From: Pseudomonas serbica
Lineage (GTDB): Bacteria > Pseudomonadota > Gammaproteobacteria > Pseudomonadales > Pseudomonadaceae
Length of the DNA: 64,000 bases
Direction of reading: 5' to 3'
Assembly: GCF_028823535.1 (NCBI RefSeq)
Contig: NZ_JAQIYM010000090.1
Coordinates: 992,001 to 1,056,000 of the forward strand
Each line of letters opens with the position of its first letter. Positions within the stretch are counted from its first letter, which is position 1. This document shows, piece after piece, positions 26,771 to 35,441 of the stretch. The notes beneath the pieces are model-generated. The model searched no databases and had not been told where the DNA came from. It saw nothing but the letters and a program-made list of their open reading frames with translations. A program made the translations under genes and the position numbers.

Positions 26771-26796
26771 AATCTGCCCAGCAGGCGGATTTTTTG
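26771..26796 (+). terminator. rho-independent terminator
   Basis: AATCTGCC (26771-26778) pairs with GGCGGATT (26784-26791, one G-T pair) and is followed by a T-run to 26795. It closes the transcription unit ending with the 206-residue gene and divides the array. Confidence 0.65.
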
Positions 26797-26885
26797 CGCG
26801 TAAATTGACGAATTTCCTGGGTTCCATTGCGCCGGATGGACTGCGTTCGGCAGAATAAACAAAAGGCCCCCAGTAGATCGTTCTC

Positions 26886-28130
26886 ATGCCTCCAGCTAAC
26901 CACTTCCTAGCCACTTTGGCTCAGCCACCGGCAACGGAGGGAGTGTCTCGTGCCATTCTGGCTCTGGTCGACGGGCTCCCGGTGGAGCCAGATAAGCATG
27001 CGGATCGACATGGGGTTACCCGGCTATACAACTGGTTGAGTCCCAGTACGATCCAGGAGGTGGTGGAGCGGACGCTAACGGTGCGGTTTCTCGAGGATGT
27101 TGCCGAGCAACTGCTCACTGAACGACCTCTAACCAGCCTGTACGTCATGACGTGCATCAGTGAGTATCGAGCAACGCAGGACATCGAAAGTTACACTCAC
27201 CGAGTGCTCGGCTTGTTCCTGGATCGCCCTGTCACTGGAGCTGAAATAGATTCAATTCAGCGCTACGTAAAGTGCGCTTTGAATCGCTATATGTTTCGGC
27301 CACTCGCTGATGACTCAACAGATTTGTGTTACCTGCTGGCCATCACCGGTGAAAGTATTGAGGCACTGAGCGCCGCTGGTAAGGACATCTTACTATCGCT
27401 GCGGGAGCAGCAGACTGGACTGCTTGGCATCTTTGAGCTGGTTTGTGGCAACGACATGATTGGGCACCTCAGACCTATGGCAGAGGCGCCTCAGCGCATG
27501 CTTGAGAGTGGGGAGATCTCGGCGGAACATGCCATGCGGCGGGTGACCCTGGGCAACCAATTCTTTCAGGGACTTCAAGAGTCCTGCCAGAATGTGTTGG
27601 GCAATAGTCGATCCGTGTTGCTCAATGCGGTTAGGTTGATGGATGACCAGCCAAACGCATCAACCCGAATTACTAGCTTAGGATCGAGGTATGACTCGCC
27701 GGCCTATCGCATCGATCTGGCGTTGAGGGGGCTGTCGAACAAATCCTTGCCTATGTTTATTGATTTGGAGCCGTTTCTCACACAAGGGCAGGAATTGCCG
27801 GACTTCGAAAACCTCGCTGATAAGGTGTCGTTGCTGATGGCCAAATTGCGGACGGTTGAAGACAACCCCAACGGGCGTCAGTCCGCCTGCTCCAATCTGC
27901 TCATGGCGGTCGCCAACGCGACTGTGTTGCGGGATCTGCCTCAAGCCAAGGTCGATGTCTGTCTGCAAGAGATCGCCCCGTACGCCTCGCTACAGGCGGC
28001 CCATGAGCTTGCCTCTCCGAATGCCCGGCGTGTGCTGACCGACTTTATCATTCGTCATCACCTTGATGAGGCGAGATTCCTGAGCCTGGAAGACCGTAAA
28101 GAACAATTCATTCAGGACTTGGGGATTTAA
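26886..28130 (+). CDS. FxxDLGL-tail array protein, group D (D1)
   Basis: This protein has 414 residues starting at ATG 26886; no clear ribosome-binding site is seen, so the start is tentative. Group D hallmarks lie near the C-terminus: RQSACSNLLMAVANATV, then YASLQAAHELASP and DFIIRHH, with the terminus FIQDLGI. The bulk of the protein is helical and shows no export signal. It is first in a third sub-block behind a terminator, so it needs its own promoter, which I could not place. Function unknown. Confidence 0.78.
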   Translation: MPPANHFLATLAQPPATEGVSRAILALVDGLPVEPDKHADRHGVTRLYNWLSPSTIQEVVERTLTVRFLEDVAEQLLTERPLTSLYVMTCISEYRATQDIESYTHRVLGLFLDRPVTGAEIDSIQRYVKCALNRYMFRPLADDSTDLCYLLAITGESIEALSAAGKDILLSLREQQTGLLGIFELVCGNDMIGHLRPMAEAPQRMLESGEISAEHAMRRVTLGNQFFQGLQESCQNVLGNSRSVLLNAVRLMDDQPNASTRITSLGSRYDSPAYRIDLALRGLSNKSLPMFIDLEPFLTQGQELPDFENLADKVSLLMAKLRTVEDNPNGRQSACSNLLMAVANATVLRDLPQAKVDVCLQEIAPYASLQAAHELASPNARRVLTDFIIRHHLDEARFLSLEDRKEQFIQDLGI

Positions 28131-28131
28131 C

Positions 28132-29499
28132 GTGTCTGACGATCAGATCAACGAGGTGGTTCTGTCCGAAGCCTTGAACGCCAAATTGGTGGACTTCATC
28201 GAGAGCCGGATTATGGATCCTGACCCGATTCTTGAAGCGCAATTCGAGTCGGCTCCTGAGGTGGTCAACTTCATGGGCGAATTGGCTGGTGCGCTCGATC
28301 AGGGTGATGACGCCTGCTATGCCTTGGTCAACCTTGCTGCGGACGCTGAGCATCTTGGGTTCGCATGTCGGTCAACGACGCATGCAGATTTCAATCTTCT
28401 TCGAGGTGTCTCAGAAGTGTTGGTGCAGTCGCACCCGAAAACTGGACTCCTCTTATTGGCCCTGTCGCCGCCGCATAAGTATTCTGACCGTAACGAAGGC
28501 AGACTGAAGGGGGCGGCGAAGGATTTGGTTGAATTGGTTGAACAGGTCGATCTGCCTGGTTTGACCGAACTAAATGCGCTGTTGAGCTTCTCAGAAGGGC
28601 TTGATCTAGCTTTACCAGCAGCTAAAACGAGCCGCGAGCAGATTCCGCTGCTTTGCATGGCCGAGGCAATTCTGACCCGACTGGAAGAGGAAGGGCAGAC
28701 GCTACCCATAGAGCGCGCTCAATTGCGCTATGTGGGTCAGAATTATTTCAACTTTGGTATTAAGGCGTTGCCGGACTATCTCAGTTTCTACAACAGAGCC
28801 AGTCAAACAGACTATGGTCAAGAACCCGAAGATTACCAATGCCTGGCCCGCGAACGGTTAAACCCACTGTTCAAATTCATACTCGACAGTAGTCGTGCAC
28901 GGAATCAGATCGGGGACACGCTTGATGATGTCCTTTCCAGGCTGTTGAAGCTGTTAAATCCAACTGAGGGAAACCCTGATCCAAAACCTACGCCTTGGAT
29001 CACGGAGGGGACGAACGCCTTGTTGAGCAGGCAGCCGGAAAACGTGCTCAAGCTAGCGTTAAACACGTTTCAGGTGCCTGTGAATACATTCATCAATTCA
29101 GTGAAGCGCAGCCCGAACAACACGAACCTCAACTGGTACTTTGACAACAAAAAGCTTGCGGAGACGGGTCGGATCGAGAAATTGAACGCGTATCTCGGTA
29201 CAACAGCCCATGACCCCGCCGAGCGACGTACCGCATTTACCAACCTTTTGATCGTCACTCTCAAGCTGGCGCAGGAAGACCTCGTCAAAATACATGATCA
29301 GGAGATCGCCAAAGGGGGGTTGGATGACCTGTTTCAGCTACTGGCACCCCACGCGGATCTCGCGTCCATTTCGCCGGCGTTGAATGAAGCTGAGAACGAC
29401 CTGTGGGCCGGATACATCCTGCGTCACCATCGCCACCTGCACAACCTGGTGCCGTTGAAGTCCATCGGCAACAACTTTAGCCATGATCTTGGGGTCTAG
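28132..29499 (+). CDS. FxxDLGL-tail array protein, group D (D2)
   Basis: This is a 455-residue protein, the longest of the family, starting at GTG 28132 one base after the D1 stop. It shares RRTAFTNLLIVTLKLAQ, HADLASISPALNEA and YILRHH with D1 and D3. The terminal heptad is FSHDLGV. The first 60 residues are acidic. Function unknown. Confidence 0.8.
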   Translation: MSDDQINEVVLSEALNAKLVDFIESRIMDPDPILEAQFESAPEVVNFMGELAGALDQGDDACYALVNLAADAEHLGFACRSTTHADFNLLRGVSEVLVQSHPKTGLLLLALSPPHKYSDRNEGRLKGAAKDLVELVEQVDLPGLTELNALLSFSEGLDLALPAAKTSREQIPLLCMAEAILTRLEEEGQTLPIERAQLRYVGQNYFNFGIKALPDYLSFYNRASQTDYGQEPEDYQCLARERLNPLFKFILDSSRARNQIGDTLDDVLSRLLKLLNPTEGNPDPKPTPWITEGTNALLSRQPENVLKLALNTFQVPVNTFINSVKRSPNNTNLNWYFDNKKLAETGRIEKLNAYLGTTAHDPAERRTAFTNLLIVTLKLAQEDLVKIHDQEIAKGGLDDLFQLLAPHADLASISPALNEAENDLWAGYILRHHRHLHNLVPLKSIGNNFSHDLGV

Positions 29500-29513
29500 G
29501 AGAGGATTAAAGA

Positions 29514-30140
29514 GTGAGCACGTCAATTTCGCCACCGCTGGCACTGAGCGTAGTTACGGTTTTCATCCGCTTAATTGGTGGCACCTTGACGCCAGAGATG
29601 TTTGATAGCTTTGTCGAGAGCATGCGACAAAATCCGGTTTACATGGAAATAATTGAGGCCGATCTGCAGAAGATTTTCATTGACGCCGACCTCGAGGAAG
29701 ACGCCACGATGGCTGATTACGAAGAAAGGAATCGTGAGTACATCGACGAAATTGGCCTGGAGACCATCAAAACCCTGGAGTATCAGCAGTTCTCTCTGGA
29801 AGTACTTCGCTGGTTTGAGGTCAACACCAGGCAGTTTGAGGTAAATTTTGTGGCCGGTATCAAACGACTGCCGCCAACATTGGTTTTGGGACATATGACG
29901 AAGAACGAGCAGTTGCTGGCTCTGACTGAGTTTCCTCTGAAGACAATGCCGAATCTACCAACGTGTAGGCTCATCTCGATGTTTCTGCAATCCCGGCCTG
30001 AAGGCTATTTCAAGGACGCTGACCTGGATTACCACCGGGTGGTGCGCCTGAAACATGTCCTGGGAGACCGTCTGCTGGCGGAAAGCAAAAAGAACCTGCC
30101 CATGGCCGGTCACATTTTCGCCCAGGAGCTTGGGGTCTGA
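29514..30140 (+). CDS. short FxxDLGL-tail protein, group E (E1)
   Basis: This is a half-size member, 208 residues, with a GTG start at 29514 after an AGGAG-type site. It pairs with E2: GGTLTPEMFDSFVESMRQ against GDLTRAQFDSFVEDMRE at the N-terminus, and LQSRPEGYFKDADL against LKSRPEGYFADIGL near residue 165. The tail is FAQELGV, the only member with Glu in place of Asp. The pair probably approximates a minimal architecture: one helical unit plus the tag. Function unknown. Confidence 0.78.
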   Translation: MSTSISPPLALSVVTVFIRLIGGTLTPEMFDSFVESMRQNPVYMEIIEADLQKIFIDADLEEDATMADYEERNREYIDEIGLETIKTLEYQQFSLEVLRWFEVNTRQFEVNFVAGIKRLPPTLVLGHMTKNEQLLALTEFPLKTMPNLPTCRLISMFLQSRPEGYFKDADLDYHRVVRLKHVLGDRLLAESKKNLPMAGHIFAQELGV

Positions 30141-30204
30141 CGGCTGTGACCATCAAAATTGAGCCCAAAACATCAGCGCTACCCATTTTAGAGAAGACAC
30201 GAAA

Positions 30205-30837
30205 ATGAGCACGCAAGCCGTTGAAAATAAGAAAGATGCACTTTACATCTACAAGCTCTTTGAGGATTTGTTGCATGGCGATCTGACCAGGGCTCAATTC
30301 GATAGTTTCGTTGAGGACATGCGTGAGCAGCCTGACCAACTGGACGTTCTGGACATGGAAGTAAATAGCTTCCTGGTCGAAGTCTACAAAAATAGGAACA
30401 TGGACAATTACGACATAGCGCAGGATAACGAGGATATGTTTTCTGCTAGGGGTCAGGCCAATTCGAGCACGCCAGAGTACCAGGCCATGGCAGTCGATAT
30501 TTTTCGCTGGCTGGACGCCAATACCAGAAATTTCGAGACCAATTTTGTCAGCGCGTTGTGGGAACACTCCTACAGCTCGGTGCACCTGAAATTTAGTAAG
30601 ACATCGAAGGTCAGCACGCTGCTTGCCGACAGTACGATGAAGTACCCCAATACGGAGACGTCACAGCTGGCCCGGATGTTCCTCAAAAGCCGGCCAGAAG
30701 GGTACTTTGCCGACATCGGTCTGAACCACAAGAATCTAGCCCGCCTGGGGGAAATCATTGGCGACCGACTATTACAGGAAAATGCCCACAACCTGATCGT
30801 TCGGGGTAAGATCTTTTCCAACGATTTATCCCTTTAA
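30205..30837 (+). CDS. short FxxDLGL-tail protein, group E (E2)
   Basis: This is a 210-residue paralogue of E1 over its full length (FVSALWEH, SRPEGYF and the GDRLL segment near residue 190). The tag is FSNDLSL, with Ser replacing Gly. ATG at 30205 lies 64 bases after the E1 stop, a larger gap than usual in the array. It is soluble with no export signal. Function unknown. Confidence 0.78.
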   Translation: MSTQAVENKKDALYIYKLFEDLLHGDLTRAQFDSFVEDMREQPDQLDVLDMEVNSFLVEVYKNRNMDNYDIAQDNEDMFSARGQANSSTPEYQAMAVDIFRWLDANTRNFETNFVSALWEHSYSSVHLKFSKTSKVSTLLADSTMKYPNTETSQLARMFLKSRPEGYFADIGLNHKNLARLGEIIGDRLLQENAHNLIVRGKIFSNDLSL

Positions 30838-30872
30838 ATTAACGCCATCATCCATTACGCCTGGGCAGGTTC

Positions 30873-32195
30873 ATGACGAAGTCCTACGAAATTCAATGGA
30901 GCGGTGAGGTCATCAGCCGGGATCCAGCCAATTACCCGTATCTGTTGCAGCTGCTGGGTAGCGAGTTCCTGAGCCGGGTGAACAAAACCTCGCAAAGCGC
31001 GTTACATGCCTTGGAGGGGATCGCTTCGCTCGCCGGCCAGCCGGAGTCCGTGTTGCGTGGGGCGCTTGAGAGCGCGTTGGAGCAGAATGAACTTGGCAGC
31101 GGCTCAACGCCTCATACTCACGACTACAGCCTTATCTGCGTCCTGGCAGAGGCCTTGAAGGCGGAGTATCAAGACTTTCCCTTCATCCTGAAGGTCAAAG
31201 GGTTCTACCGTTCGCTGACGGACACCAACCGCGAGGGGTTGATGCACCTAGATACTGAGTTCAAGACGCTGACTCAGCCAGAGCCTGAAGTCGTCTCATC
31301 TCTGCTCAAATTGCTTGAGGGTGAGGGGCAATTCTTGCAGTTGCTTTCTCACGGCTTCTCCATGCTGACGCATGCACAACACGTAATCGATCTGGCATCC
31401 CATAATGGGGATACGCGCTACGAGCATTTCCGGGATCAAATGGATTCGCTGACTGTTTCAGCCATAGACAATGACTCCAATGGCAAATGTCTCATCAAGT
31501 TGCAGAACGTGGCCAACGCGTATTTGGCCCGCTTTCATGTACTTGAACAGAGTGAGGAAGAGGTTGCGCAAGATAGTCAGGTAGCCCACAACACGAGTTT
31601 CCATTTGCTGGCCCGCCAGGCACGGCAGCGCAACGTGTTTGCGCAGTCGTTGACGGAAACCTTGACTCTGATGTGCAACAGCTTGAAGAAAGCGGTCACA
31701 CTGTCTGCCGGCCAGCTGTCCACCCAGGATCTTCAGATATTCGATCCGGTTAAATTGGCGGCCCTGGTGTTGGACACGTTACAGATGGACAGCCATCAGC
31801 TCCTCAGTTCATTTAAGCTGGCGCCGCTTGGGGCTTCCCAACATTTTACTGCTTACCCCTTGGAAGAAACCGCCTTGGTGCGGGAGCTCAATGAATTGCT
31901 TAACACCATCGAGCATGATCAAGTGGCCCGCCACGCAGGCTTTACCCAGCTGATGGTAGCCTTGGCCACCGTGCGCGTCGTGTACCCAGGGATCCTGAAA
32001 TCGTCGCCCGAGCATTTTGATGACTTGCTCGATCAGCTGTTGCCGTATGCGGACATCAAGACAGCGATGGGGCAGGTGAGTGAGCAGGTCACGCCGGTGC
32101 TGGAGGACTTCATCATGCGGCGTCACCAGGAGCTCCAGGCCCTGGTGTCATTGAAGGGCAAGGGCAGGGCCTTCTCGGCAGACCTTGGCCTTTAA
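30873..32195 (+). CDS. FxxDLGL-tail array protein, group D (D3)
   Basis: This 440-residue protein is the last of the array. It shows RHAGFTQLMVALATVRV, YADIKTAMGQVSEQ and DFIMRRH as in D1 and D2. It also contains QLLSHGFSMLTHAQH (about residue 150), which strongly resembles the FLAYGSMLTHLHQ of B1, so group D connects to group B. The tail is FSADLGL. The gene faces the minus-strand chemoreceptor across a shared short gap. Function unknown. Confidence 0.82.
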   Translation: MTKSYEIQWSGEVISRDPANYPYLLQLLGSEFLSRVNKTSQSALHALEGIASLAGQPESVLRGALESALEQNELGSGSTPHTHDYSLICVLAEALKAEYQDFPFILKVKGFYRSLTDTNREGLMHLDTEFKTLTQPEPEVVSSLLKLLEGEGQFLQLLSHGFSMLTHAQHVIDLASHNGDTRYEHFRDQMDSLTVSAIDNDSNGKCLIKLQNVANAYLARFHVLEQSEEEVAQDSQVAHNTSFHLLARQARQRNVFAQSLTETLTLMCNSLKKAVTLSAGQLSTQDLQIFDPVKLAALVLDTLQMDSHQLLSSFKLAPLGASQHFTAYPLEETALVRELNELLNTIEHDQVARHAGFTQLMVALATVRVVYPGILKSSPEHFDDLLDQLLPYADIKTAMGQVSEQVTPVLEDFIMRRHQELQALVSLKGKGRAFSADLGL

Positions 32196-32212
32196 TTTGG
32201 CTAAATTGCCGG

Positions 32213-32238
32213 AAAAAGCGCAGGCCTTGCAGCCTGCG
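32213..32238 (-). terminator. terminator of the chemoreceptor gene
   Basis: CGCAGGC (32219-32225) pairs with GCCTGCG (32232-32238), with a six-base loop. On the minus strand the hairpin is followed by GC and a run of five T (32217-32213). It lies 14 bases beyond the chemoreceptor stop and may also help terminate the array. Confidence 0.75.
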
Positions 32239-32251
32239 TTGAATTCCAGAC

Positions 32252-33847
32252 CTACTTGCTGACCCGGTCGAACCGGGCCACCAGCTCATGCAAGCCGATG
32301 GAGGACTTCTCCAACTCGTCACCGCATATCGCGGCGGTTTTTGCATCTTCAGATGATTGCTCGACTGTAAGTGCTACGTTATTGATTTGTTGTGAGATAT
32401 CCTCCGCCACCTGGGCCTGCTGATCCGATGCCGAGGCCATCTGCTGACTCATCTGCGTGATCTGCTCGACCGCCGCAGAAATACCTTGCAAGGCCAGCTG
32501 GGCGGCAATGACCTGCTGGACGCCCTGATCCGCTTCGCTGATCCCCACCTTGGCAATGCTGACGGCCTCATCGGCACCGCGTTTGAGCACCTCAATCACC
32601 TCCTGGATCTGCTGAGTAGATTGCTGGGTCTTTTTCGCCAGTGCTCGCACTTCGTCGGCGACCACCGCAAAGCCGCGACCCTGTTCGCCGGCGCGGGCGG
32701 CTTCGATTGCTGCGTTCAAAGCCAAAAGGTTAGTTTGGTCAGCGATGGATTCAATTACCCCGGCAGCAACCATAATCTGCTGGGTTTCCTTGGCCAGGGT
32801 GTCCACCGCTTCACTGATGTTCGTTACGGTTGTCGCCAGAACCTTGATGGCGTTGAGCGTCTGGTTGGCCACGGCTTGGCCTTGATCGGTCAACGTGTTG
32901 GCGGTGCCGGCCTGCTCAGCGGTAAGTTTGATGTTTTGCGCGACTTCCATGATCGATGCTGCCATTTCAGTCATGGCAGTGGCCGTCAGGTCAGTCTCCG
33001 CTCGCTGCCTGGTGAGAGACATTTCAGTTTTCGCGGCCAAGCCTGAGGATTCCCTGGCGGCGGTGGTGACCTGCTTAGCCAAGTCAGTGACGCGAGTCAG
33101 GACAGTGCGTAAATGCGCTTCTTCGCTGATCAGGAGCATTTCCAGCACCCCGGCAGCGCCATATTGAGTGCCGTAGACCAGGCTGCTGATTGGGTCGCAG
33201 AACGCGTCTGGAGCGGAGTTTTTCATACGCGCCAAGTGAGATTCCAGGCGACTGGCCGACCACGCGCCCAGTCCGACGATCAGGGTCACTACAGCTGCTT
33301 GGGCCGGCCACTGTGAAAGCCACGTCATGCTTGCCAAGGCCGCTGATGCGGCCACGAGCGGGGCAGCCATGCGTGCGCCAATGGCGTAGAGATGATCCTT
33401 TGGGGCTACCGGGCGCTTGCCCTGGAGGATTCGTGCATACAGCGCGTCAGCGCGGTCTATCTGCTCTCGTGTCGGCTTTACCCGAACGGACTCATAGCCG
33501 ATGACCTTACCGTTTTCCTTGATCGCTGTGACGTAGGCACTCACCCAGTAGAAGTCACCGTTCTTGCAGCGGTTTTTTACTACCCCCATCCAGCTCTTGC
33601 CGGCCTTGAGGTATGACCACATGACGCCGAATACGGCGGGTGGCATATCGGGATGGCGCACGATGTTGTGGGGGCTGCCCAGCAGTTCATCTTGTGAGTA
33701 GCCGCTGATGGCAGTGAAGGCATCGTTGCAGTAGGTGATATTGCCGTGTGTATCGGTGGTCGAGATCAAGCGCTGTTCAGGGGAAAAGGTACGCTCAACA
33801 GCAGAGGTAGTACGGAGGGGTAGCACTTTCAAATCTCCTAAAGCCAC
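32252..33847 (-). CDS. aer: Aer-type PAS methyl-accepting chemotaxis protein
   Basis: This is a redox or oxygen-sensing chemoreceptor of 531 residues. The N-terminal PAS domain (about 25-130) has the Aer signature HPDMPPAVFGVMW and WMGVVKNRCKNGDFYW, suggesting FAD binding. One hydrophobic stretch follows (about 160-200), then the signalling domain with the conserved hairpin tip (ESIADQTNLLALNAAIEAAR, about 365-385) and EVRALAKK. It should signal through CheA/CheW, which are not in this window. Its position next to flgMN suggests it belongs to this motility cluster. Several Aer-like paralogues are usual in pseudomonads, so the symbol denotes type, not a unique gene. Confidence 0.88.
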   Translation of the reverse strand: MALGDLKVLPLRTTSAVERTFSPEQRLISTTDTHGNITYCNDAFTAISGYSQDELLGSPHNIVRHPDMPPAVFGVMWSYLKAGKSWMGVVKNRCKNGDFYWVSAYVTAIKENGKVIGYESVRVKPTREQIDRADALYARILQGKRPVAPKDHLYAIGARMAAPLVAASAALASMTWLSQWPAQAAVVTLIVGLGAWSASRLESHLARMKNSAPDAFCDPISSLVYGTQYGAAGVLEMLLISEEAHLRTVLTRVTDLAKQVTTAARESSGLAAKTEMSLTRQRAETDLTATAMTEMAASIMEVAQNIKLTAEQAGTANTLTDQGQAVANQTLNAIKVLATTVTNISEAVDTLAKETQQIMVAAGVIESIADQTNLLALNAAIEAARAGEQGRGFAVVADEVRALAKKTQQSTQQIQEVIEVLKRGADEAVSIAKVGISEADQGVQQVIAAQLALQGISAAVEQITQMSQQMASASDQQAQVAEDISQQINNVALTVEQSSEDAKTAAICGDELEKSSIGLHELVARFDRVSK

Positions 33848-33903
33848 ACAGTCTATCTGGGCATAGTCTAACTTGAAGGTGATTAAGCCGGTAAATTAAT
33901 TGC

Positions 33904-33935
33904 AGAAAAACAAAAACGCAGGCTTTTGCCTGCGT
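33904..33935 (-). terminator. terminator of the flgM-flgN-orf-trx operon
   Basis: A perfect eight-base stem ACGCAGGC / GCCTGCGT (33916-33923, 33928-33935) with a four-base loop is followed on the minus strand by TTTTTGTTTTT. It lies about 45 bases past the thioredoxin stop. Confidence 0.85.
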
Positions 33936-33981
33936 CTTGGGAAGGTTGCCTTATCGAATAATTGTCGATAATTGCCAGTGC

Positions 33982-34308
33982 TTATACCAGCGGGTCGAGA
34001 AAGGCTGCCAATTGGGTTCTGGTCAACGCACCGATTTTTGTGCCTTGCACCAGGCCATCACGGAACAGCAGAAGGGCAGGAATGCCGCGCACCTGGAACC
34101 GCTGGGTCAGTTCAGGGCATTTCTCGATATCGACTTTGACGATTTTCAGGCGATCCTTGTACGTGGTGGCAAACTCGTCAAGCACGGGCGCCAGCATCTT
34201 GCACGGGCCGCACCATTCCGCCCAGAAATCCACCAGCACCGGCGTTTTCGAGGTGAGGACGTCGGCGTCAAAGGTGTCGGTGGTGGTGGCGGTGATCAGT
34301 TCGTTCAT
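33982..34308 (-). CDS. thioredoxin
   Basis: This is a 108-residue thioredoxin with the redox-active site WCGPCK at about residues 32-37, the preceding FWAE and the cis-proline region RGIPALLLFRDG near 75. It has no signal peptide, so it acts in the cytoplasm as a dithiol-disulfide reductant. It is the last gene of the flgM-flgN operon, ten bases after the 202-residue gene, with the terminator directly downstream. A housekeeping trxA would not normally sit here, so this looks like a dedicated flagellar-locus paralogue under sigma-28 control, which is inferred from the operon. Confidence 0.9.
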   Translation of the reverse strand: MNELITATTTDTFDADVLTSKTPVLVDFWAEWCGPCKMLAPVLDEFATTYKDRLKIVKVDIEKCPELTQRFQVRGIPALLLFRDGLVQGTKIGALTRTQLAAFLDPLV

Positions 34309-34317
34309 GGAAATTCG

Positions 34318-34926
34318 TTACTCAGTGTCGGGGAGAATGGCGTTCAAGCGAACCAAGAGGCCTTGGCGTTCATCAAGGCCGACAGATTTGCCGTAGACGA
34401 TCTCATCGACCGCCTGCTTCATTTGTGTCATGAAGGCTTTCTGTACGAGGGTAGTGTGGTCATTCGTCGATTTCTCGATGAATTTGCGCACCATGATCAG
34501 GGTGTTGTTGTGCAGATTGGCGTCACCTGTACGCCCGAAGCCCACGGCATCGTTGATGACCTTTTCCGTCTCGCGCAGCATATCCAGGCTGATTTCCAGC
34601 CACTCGGAATCATCATCCACAGGGGATTCGCCGGCGACGAACAAGGCCAACTGCTCGATGAGTTCGTAACTGTCGGAGTTGAATTTTTCCTTGAGCAATT
34701 GACCCACACGTTTGTAGGCCCGACCGACGTCGTCATCTTTGTGGAATTGCTTGAGCAATACCGCCGCTTGCTGGCGCAGAGTCTCGTCGGGGGCCGGGAT
34801 CATGTCGCCATAAGCGCGCATGCGCATGATCTCGGAGGCCATCAAGTGAATGATCCTCAGCGGGGGAATATCGCTTTCCTGGCAGTCTACCAGTTGCTCA
34901 AGGAGCCGTTGAGTAAGCTCGGTCAT
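34318..34926 (-). CDS. unknown protein in the flgMN operon (202 aa)
   Basis: This is an unrecognised, soluble, helix-rich protein of 202 residues. Segments include LRIIHLMASEIMRMRAYGDM (about 23-42), RQQAAVLLKQFHKDDDV and RKFIEKSTNDHTTLVQKAFM. It has no cysteine pair, signal or membrane segment. It lies between flgN and the thioredoxin gene with gaps of 34 and 9 bases, so it is surely co-transcribed with them. A chaperone or regulatory role in flagellar assembly is possible from context only. Confidence 0.8.
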   Translation of the reverse strand: MTELTQRLLEQLVDCQESDIPPLRIIHLMASEIMRMRAYGDMIPAPDETLRQQAAVLLKQFHKDDDVGRAYKRVGQLLKEKFNSDSYELIEQLALFVAGESPVDDDSEWLEISLDMLRETEKVINDAVGFGRTGDANLHNNTLIMVRKFIEKSTNDHTTLVQKAFMTQMKQAVDEIVYGKSVGLDERQGLLVRLNAILPDTE

Positions 34927-34960
34927 CGTTATGCTCGTTCAGTTAGGTGACATTTTTGTT

Positions 34961-35413
34961 TTAGGCCTTGGCAGAAACTCCGCCAATGGCGTTTCGGGCG
35001 GATTTGCCGTCCGGCCCGTAGAGTGCTGAGCCGGACAGCTTCTGCAGCAGTGCCGACATTTGTTTGGTAGGCTGCCACCGCATTTGCAGCAGGGTGCCGT
35101 TCACTTCGTTCTGTACTTTGGCCTTCATCGCCAAGTCGACAATTTCATCCCACAACGGCAGGCAGTTGCTCTCTTCAGCAAGGCGCTGTGCACCTTCACG
35201 TCCGGTGGGGTACTGGAGCTTGATCAGGCCCAGGTTCGTTTCTTTGCTCAACTGTTCAGCTTTGAGGGCCAAGGCATTCTTGCGTTCCGCCATTTCGATC
35301 ATGGCATCACCCAGCAGGATCACAGTGCTGTAAAGGGCCTGTTCTTCCTTCAGTAGTGCAACAAATTCTTTGAGATTGCTCTTCCGTGCTTCAAGGTGTT
35401 GGATAAAGCTCAT
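34961..35413 (-). CDS. flgN: FlgN, chaperone for the hook-associated proteins
   Basis: This 150-residue helical protein matches FlgN in size, in its N-terminal helices (LEARKSNLKEFVALLKEEQA) and in its position directly after flgM. FlgN binds FlgK and FlgL in the cytoplasm and delivers them to the export gate. Both substrates are encoded later in this window. It begins 28 bases after the flgM stop and shares its sigma-28 promoter. Confidence 0.85.
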   Translation of the reverse strand: MSFIQHLEARKSNLKEFVALLKEEQALYSTVILLGDAMIEMAERKNALALKAEQLSKETNLGLIKLQYPTGREGAQRLAEESNCLPLWDEIVDLAMKAKVQNEVNGTLLQMRWQPTKQMSALLQKLSGSALYGPDGKSARNAIGGVSAKA

Positions 35414-35441
35414 GTTCTAGCTCCAGTTGATGCGTACGGAC

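Noticed and set aside
499..32195. Array considered as a CRISPR or DNA-level tandem repeat
   Set aside because: The repetition is at the level of diverged coding genes; no short regularly spaced direct repeats with unique spacers are present.
33848..33900. Sigma-28-like sequence before the aer-type gene
   Set aside because: On the minus strand TCAAG is followed by GATAG after only 14 bases instead of 18, and the GCC is displaced; it does not match the three good sites.
33937..34950. 337-codon plus-strand open frame
   Set aside because: It is opposite thioredoxin and the 202-residue gene, and it starts inside the terminator hairpin region.
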